Positions 59,958 through 64,000 of a stretch of DNA of 64,000 bases are shown here, piece by piece. The notes below the pieces were generated by a model. The model saw only the letters and a program-made list of their open reading frames with translations, searched no databases and was not told the origin of the DNA. This DNA comes from Nocardia takedensis NBRC 100417. Its GTDB lineage: Bacteria; Actinomycetota; Actinomycetes; Mycobacteriales; Mycobacteriaceae. Within the stretch, counting starts at the first letter, position 1, and each line of letters begins with the position of its first letter. Where the stretch lies: positions 47,854-111,853 of the forward strand of contig NZ_BAGG01000103.1 of assembly GCF_000308695.1 (NCBI RefSeq), read 5' to 3'. Made by a program: the position numbers and the translations under genes.

Positions 59958-61178
59958 ATGCCCGAGGCAGTCATCGTTTCCACCGCTCGCTCCCCCATCG
60001 GCCGCGCCGCCAAGGGTTCGCTGGTGAATATGCGCCCCGACGATCTCACCACCCAGATCGTGCGGGCCGCGTTGGACAAGATCCCCGCGCTCGACCCCAC
60101 CCGCATCGACGACCTGATCCTGGGCTGCGGTTCGCCCGGCGGCGAACAGGGGTTCAACCTGGCCCGCATCGTGGCCGTGGAACTGGGTTACGACTCGCTG
60201 CCCGGCACCACCGTGCACCGCTACTGCGCGTCGTCGTTGCAGTCCACCCGGATGGCCTTCCACGCCATCAAGGCCGGGGAAGGCGAGGTGTTCATCTCCG
60301 CGGGCGTGGAGACGGTGTCGCGGTACAAGAACGGCTCGGCCGACAGTTGGCCCGACACCAAGAACCCGTTCTTCGACGAGGCCCAGGCGCGCACCGCGGC
60401 CACCGCCGAGGGCGGCAAGGGCGCCTGGCACGACCCGCGCGAGGACGGACTGGTCCCCGACCCGTACATCGCGATGGGCCAGACCGCCGAGAACGTCGCC
60501 TCCTTCACCGGCATCACCCGGGAAGACCAGGACCGGTGGGGCGTGCGCTCGCAGAACCGGGCCGAACAGGCCATCGCGGCGGGCTTCTTCGAGCGTGAGA
60601 TCACCCCGGTCACGCTGCCCGACGGCACCGTCGTCAGCAAGGACGACGGCCCGCGCGCCGGCGTCACCTACGAAGCGGTCAGCAAGCTCAAGCCGGTGTT
60701 CCGCCCCGACGGCACCGTCACCGCGGGCAACTGCTGCCCGCTCAACGACGGCGCGGCGGCGCTGGTCATCATGAGCGACACCGCCGCCAAGGACCTCGGC
60801 CTGACCCCGCTGGCGCGCATCGTCTCCACGGGCGTGTCCGGGCTCTCGCCGGAGATCATGGGTCTGGGCCCGATCGAGGCCGTCAAGCGGGCGCTGGCGC
60901 TGGCGGGCAAGTCCGTCTCCGACATCGACCTGTTCGAGATCAACGAGGCGTTCGCGGTGCAGGTGCTCGGCTCGGCGCGTGAGCTGAAGATCGACGAGGA
61001 CACCCTCAATGTCTCCGGCGGCGCGATCGCGCTGGGCCACCCGTTCGGCATGACCGGCGCGCGCATCACCACCACGCTGATCAACAACCTCCAGACCTAC
61101 GACAAGCAGTTCGGTGTGGAGACCATGTGCGTCGGCGGCGGCCAGGGCATGGCGATGGTCATCGAGCGACTGAGCTAG
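59958..61178 (+). CDS. fadA: Acetyl-CoA acetyltransferase (thiolase)
   Basis: A 406-residue thiolase of fatty-acid beta-oxidation, fadA3/Rv1074c type. The acyl-binding cysteine is in HRYCASSLQSTRMA (near residue 92). The second catalytic set is NEAFAVQVLGSA, GGAIALGHPFGMTGAR with the His, and ETMCVGGGQGMAMV with the second Cys. It splits 3-ketoacyl-CoA to acetyl-CoA and a shortened acyl-CoA. It shares strand and close spacing with the SGNH hydrolase gene. Confidence 0.96.
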   Translation: MPEAVIVSTARSPIGRAAKGSLVNMRPDDLTTQIVRAALDKIPALDPTRIDDLILGCGSPGGEQGFNLARIVAVELGYDSLPGTTVHRYCASSLQSTRMAFHAIKAGEGEVFISAGVETVSRYKNGSADSWPDTKNPFFDEAQARTAATAEGGKGAWHDPREDGLVPDPYIAMGQTAENVASFTGITREDQDRWGVRSQNRAEQAIAAGFFEREITPVTLPDGTVVSKDDGPRAGVTYEAVSKLKPVFRPDGTVTAGNCCPLNDGAAALVIMSDTAAKDLGLTPLARIVSTGVSGLSPEIMGLGPIEAVKRALALAGKSVSDIDLFEINEAFAVQVLGSARELKIDEDTLNVSGGAIALGHPFGMTGARITTTLINNLQTYDKQFGVETMCVGGGQGMAMVIERLS

Positions 61179-61194
61179 CGGTCCCTGGACGACG

Positions 61195-61227
61195 AAGGGC
61201 GGCCCCACCGGTGGTGGGACCGCCCTT
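61195..61227. terminator. Bidirectional terminator between fadA and BI-1 family gene
   Basis: AAGGGCGG/CCGCCCTT plus inner CCCACC/GGTGGG form a 14-pair stem with one mismatch and a 3-base loop. It is 16 bases after fadA and 14 before the converging stop. Confidence 0.82.
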
Positions 61228-61241
61228 CTCGGTTCGACCGA

Positions 61242-62096
61242 TCAGTCGTTGTTGAAGTAGCTCAGCAGTCGCAGGATCTCGACGTAGAGCCAGACCAGGG
61301 TGACGGTCAGGCCGAGCGCGACGCCCCAGGCCGCCTTCTCCGGCGCCTGGGCGCGGATCAGCTGGTCGGCGGCGTCGAAGTCGAGCAGGAAGCTGAACGC
61401 CGCGATCGCGATGCACACCAGGCTGAACACGATCGCCAGCGCACCGCCGTCACGCAGGCCGAGGCCGCCGGAGATGAAGAAGCTCGCGATCAGGTTGCCC
61501 ACGGCGAGCACCAGCACGCCGATCATGGCGCCGACGATCATGCGGGTGAAGCGCGGCGTGACGCGGATGGCCCCGGTCTTGTAGACCACGAGCATGCCCG
61601 CGAAGACGCCGAAGGTGCCGAGCACCGCTTGGCCGATCAGGGCGCTGCCGCCGACTCCGCCGAAGGCGACGTCGGTGAACATGAACGACAGCGCACCGAG
61701 GAAGAAACCCTCGGCGACCGCGTAGGACAGCACGATGGCCGGGTTGTCCATCTTGTTCGCGAAGGTCGCGATCAGCACGAGCACCAGGCCGACCAGGCCG
61801 CCGACGATGACGAACAGCGGGGCCAGCGAGGTGTTGGCGTTGGTGAGCGCGTAGGACACGATCGCCGACAGGGCCAGTACGCCCAGGGTGATGCCGGTCT
61901 TGGTCACCACGTCGTCGATGGTCATGGCCCGCGTCGCGGGGGCCGGGGCGTACGGCTGCTGCTGGTAGGGCTGCTGCTGTCCGTACTGGTTGCCGACCTG
62001 GCCGGCGCCTGCCACCCCGGATCCGAAATTGGCGTAACCGCCGACGCCTTCTTGCCTCGGCAAGTTTCTGAAGACCGGATTGCTGCTGGTACGCAA
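61242..62096 (-). CDS. Bax inhibitor-1/YccA family membrane protein
   Basis: A 284-residue protein with an N-terminal conserved tail (TSSNPVFRNLPRQEG), a Gln/Tyr/Pro-rich linker (GQQQPYQQQPYAPAPA), and seven membrane helices of the transmembrane BAX inhibitor motif fold. The C-terminal GVALGLTVTLVWLYVEILRL is the family end. The start is TTG at 62096, supported by AGGAGGT 7 bases upstream. Family members act as pH-sensitive calcium leak channels; the bacterial role is unclear. Confidence 0.92.
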   Translation of the reverse strand: MRTSSNPVFRNLPRQEGVGGYANFGSGVAGAGQVGNQYGQQQPYQQQPYAPAPATRAMTIDDVVTKTGITLGVLALSAIVSYALTNANTSLAPLFVIVGGLVGLVLVLIATFANKMDNPAIVLSYAVAEGFFLGALSFMFTDVAFGGVGGSALIGQAVLGTFGVFAGMLVVYKTGAIRVTPRFTRMIVGAMIGVLVLAVGNLIASFFISGGLGLRDGGALAIVFSLVCIAIAAFSFLLDFDAADQLIRAQAPEKAAWGVALGLTVTLVWLYVEILRLLSYFNND

Positions 62097-62273
62097 AGCA
62101 CCTACCTCCTGGTGGGGTGATCTCTGGCCGGGATGCTACCTGTGTCCGGTTACCGGGAAGCATTCCATGATCGGTCCGTTATGTCCCTATCGACCAGGTA
62201 ACGAACGATCGGACCGTCCGGTTCCCGAGGGTGGGCGGAATACCGACAATTCGGACTCCACCGTCGCCGGGGT

Positions 62274-63500
62274 CTACCGCTCCTGGACGTCGTGCAGGCC
62301 ACGCACGGATCGGGTGACCGTGAACTTCCGGTTCCGGCCCACCACATCGGTGCGCCCGACCATCCGCTCCACGACACCACGATAGTTCAGGTGCGAGTTG
62401 TACACCGTCCAGAGTTCTCCGCCCGGACGCAGCACCCGACCGGTCTCGGCGAACATCTTGATCGCCGACCCCGTGTGCACCGCCGCCCCCACGTGGAACG
62501 GCGGATTGCACAGCACCAGATCCGCGCTGTTGTCCGCGGCCGAGGACATCGCGTCGTCGCGCACCACCCGCACCCGATCCTCCACCTCGTTGACGGCCGC
62601 CGTCGCCCGCGCCGAGGCCACCGCCGCCGCCGACTGGTCGGTGCCGACCACCCGGATCGCCGGACGCGCCTTGGCCAGCGCGACCGCCAGGATGCCCGTC
62701 CCGCAGCCCAGATCGATGGCGTCGCGGGCGTCGGGCTTCATCCACTTCAGATGTTGCAGCAGGAACCGGGTGCCGATGTCCAGGCGCGGGCCGGAGAAGG
62801 CCGCGCCGTGCGCGACAACGTCCAGGTCGAAATCCTCGAGTCGATCGCGCACGGGGAACGCGGGCGAGCCGACGGCCTTCGGCCCGGTGACCAGCAGCGT
62901 GCGCGACTTCTGCCGCCCCCGACTGGCCCGGACCTGCGAAAAGTACTGACCCAAGGTGTCGTTCATGGACTTGGTGAGGTATTTGTCACGACCCCCGGCG
63001 ATCACCGTCACGTCGGGTGCCGCGTAGCGCGCGATCGACTCGGCGATCTCGGCCAGCCCGGACAGCGCCCGCGGCAGGCGCAGCAGCACCGCACGCACAC
63101 CGTCGAGCAGGTCGACGTCGAGCGCGTGGGCGGTGTAGCGATCGGCCAGGCCCAGCGCCTTGGCGTTGTTCGCGAGCGCGAGCTCACCGGTCAGCAGATC
63201 CTGGTGAACGCGGATATCGCGCAGATCGTGGCCCACGACCACGCCCAGCGTCAGCGCGCCGTACGCGTCGCCGATCACCGCAACCTTTCCGCTACCCGCA
63301 GCGGCGACGGCCTCGCCCGCGACGTCGAGGACGAGCCGATCGGCGGCATCGACGGCATAGAGGTTCAGGGCCTCCACATCCGGATACCGCCGCAGGCGGC
63401 TGAGTACCTCCTCGACATCTCCCACACCGTCAAGTGTGCTAGATCGTTGCCCTTCGGTCACGACTGGCCCGGACTTTGCCGGCTGCGGGATCGAGGCCAT
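62274..63500 (-). CDS. RsmC/RlmG-type methyltransferase
   Basis: A 408-residue two-domain SAM-dependent methyltransferase. The N-terminal half is a degenerate methyltransferase-like domain, as in RlmG/RsmC. The C-terminal domain has motif I AIDLGCGTGILAVALAKA and the catalytic NPPF motif in LVLCNPPFHVGA, typical of guanine-N2 methylation in rRNA. Start ATG at 63500, or GTG four codons earlier. Which rRNA position is modified cannot be told. It is the last gene recognised in the window. Confidence 0.9.
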   Translation of the reverse strand: MASIPQPAKSGPVVTEGQRSSTLDGVGDVEEVLSRLRRYPDVEALNLYAVDAADRLVLDVAGEAVAAAGSGKVAVIGDAYGALTLGVVVGHDLRDIRVHQDLLTGELALANNAKALGLADRYTAHALDVDLLDGVRAVLLRLPRALSGLAEIAESIARYAAPDVTVIAGGRDKYLTKSMNDTLGQYFSQVRASRGRQKSRTLLVTGPKAVGSPAFPVRDRLEDFDLDVVAHGAAFSGPRLDIGTRFLLQHLKWMKPDARDAIDLGCGTGILAVALAKARPAIRVVGTDQSAAAVASARATAAVNEVEDRVRVVRDDAMSSAADNSADLVLCNPPFHVGAAVHTGSAIKMFAETGRVLRPGGELWTVYNSHLNYRGVVERMVGRTDVVGRNRKFTVTRSVRGLHDVQER

Positions 63501-64000
63501 CGCGTGAGACACACCGACACAATAGTTTTCGGTCGAGGCCCGCGGCGACACGCGACGCGCCGCGAACCACATTCCGCGTCGAATCCGACCACTCGGCACC
63601 GGGAGACCGGAGAGGGCGCGAACCGCGACTCGGCCTGCGCCGCCGCGACATCGGATCGACGGGACGCGCCGAATCGCCATGACGAGTCATATCGGGTGCT
63701 CACCCCGATATCGGCCGGACCGTCAGGCGTGTCGCACGGAGGCGGAATTCGCGCGGATTCCGAGCCCGGCGCGGCGGCCCACACGCGGTTCGCGCCGAAT
63801 CCCGGTGGCGGCCATGCGGATACCACCGCTCGGGTGACCGAGAACACAATCACCGCGTTCGTGGGCACATGATCCGTCATCGATCCACGACCGCCACCGC
63901 GCGGAGACGGAGCGCGAGATGCGTTCCACCCTCGGCACATCGAGTTACACACACCGGCGACACCCGCGCGTGGCATCCCAACAGCTAATATTTCGCATCC
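63501..64000. other. No convincing gene; one strong hairpin
   Basis: Open frames here lack domain-like sequence and ribosome-binding sites. ATATCGGG-TGCTCAC-CCCGATAT (63689-63711) is an 8-base-pair hairpin or palindrome of unknown role. The region is likely the promoter side of the methyltransferase gene plus intergenic DNA up to a gene outside the window. Confidence 0.5.

Noticed and set aside
62292..63872. 526-codon plus-strand open frame at the right end
   Set aside because: Antisense of the RsmC/RlmG-like gene. Composition is that of a shadow frame and no motif is present.
63458..63976. 172-codon minus-strand frame at the right edge
   Set aside because: No recognisable domain, no ribosome-binding site, and Arg/Ser/Pro-rich composition typical of chance frames in GC-rich DNA.

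Overview
The window is high-GC actinobacterial chromosome, most likely Nocardia or a close mycolic-acid relative such as Rhodococcus. The evidence is GC-rich codon use with many GTG and some TTG starts, a mycothiol conjugate amidase (mca), an LGFP-repeat lipoprotein, a DesA2-type desaturase, a PIN-PhoH ATPase, an ESX-associated gene pair, and a gene set whose content and order recall the ychF to fadA3 segment of Mycobacterium tuberculosis (about Rv1112 down to Rv1074c, from memory). Accessory genes are interspersed. The genus is inferred; no rRNA or tRNA gene is present to fix it.

Layout. 1-9.4 kb: a truncated condensation/acyltransferase-like gene, an alpha/beta hydrolase, a VapBC module, ychF, a quinone-oxidoreductase-like gene divergent from an AraC regulator, a VOC protein, and a three-gene sugar ABC importer operon. 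9.5-20 kb: cstA with its small partner, an Ada-AlkA fusion plus ogt (alkylation repair), sbcC/sbcD and rmuC. 20-29 kb: ispH, a lipid-droplet-type protein, xseA-xseB, glpX, fumC and a desA2 homologue. 29-39 kb: LGFP lipoprotein, phoH2, an ESX substrate/EspG-like pair behind a chain of mini-ORFs, glyA, a TetR/thioesterase pair with paired operators, a probable 35-residue small protein in its own transcription unit, and a DUF885 hydrolase. 39-49 kb: coaA, a Z-prenyl diphosphate synthase, hemolysin III family protein, class III nucleotidyl cyclase, thioredoxin-domain YyaL, a PAS-GGDEF protein, a second PIN toxin module and small-molecule-binding proteins.

The most unusual locus is 49.35-51.72 kb. 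A gene for the Ro60/Rsr TROVE RNA-binding protein is preceded by a tandem array of five Y-RNA-like elements on the same strand. All five share a Ro-stem-like core (GTGCGnGGnnrACGG on the 5' side, CCGTC...CGAwCTCGG on the 3' side) closed by an outer helix whose sequence differs between copies but keeps pairing. Three carry a permuted-tRNA-like module (T-arm, capped acceptor, D-arm), one has only T-arm and acceptor, and one is reduced to a bare stem with a short hairpin. One D-arm matches tRNA-Leu and another the generic tRNA AGCTCAG...GAGC arm. This fits YrlA-type RNAs, but five diversified copies in tandem is remarkable.

51.7-64 kb returns to the conserved block: a small membrane protein, mca, DUF4307, greA with a structured leader, metB, an acyl-CoA dehydrogenase, cbs, an exported protein, an SGNH hydrolase, fadA, a Bax-inhibitor-1 family protein and an rRNA guanine-N2 methyltransferase-like protein. 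The last 500 bases show no convincing gene. Convergent gene pairs are generally separated by strong bidirectional hairpins.
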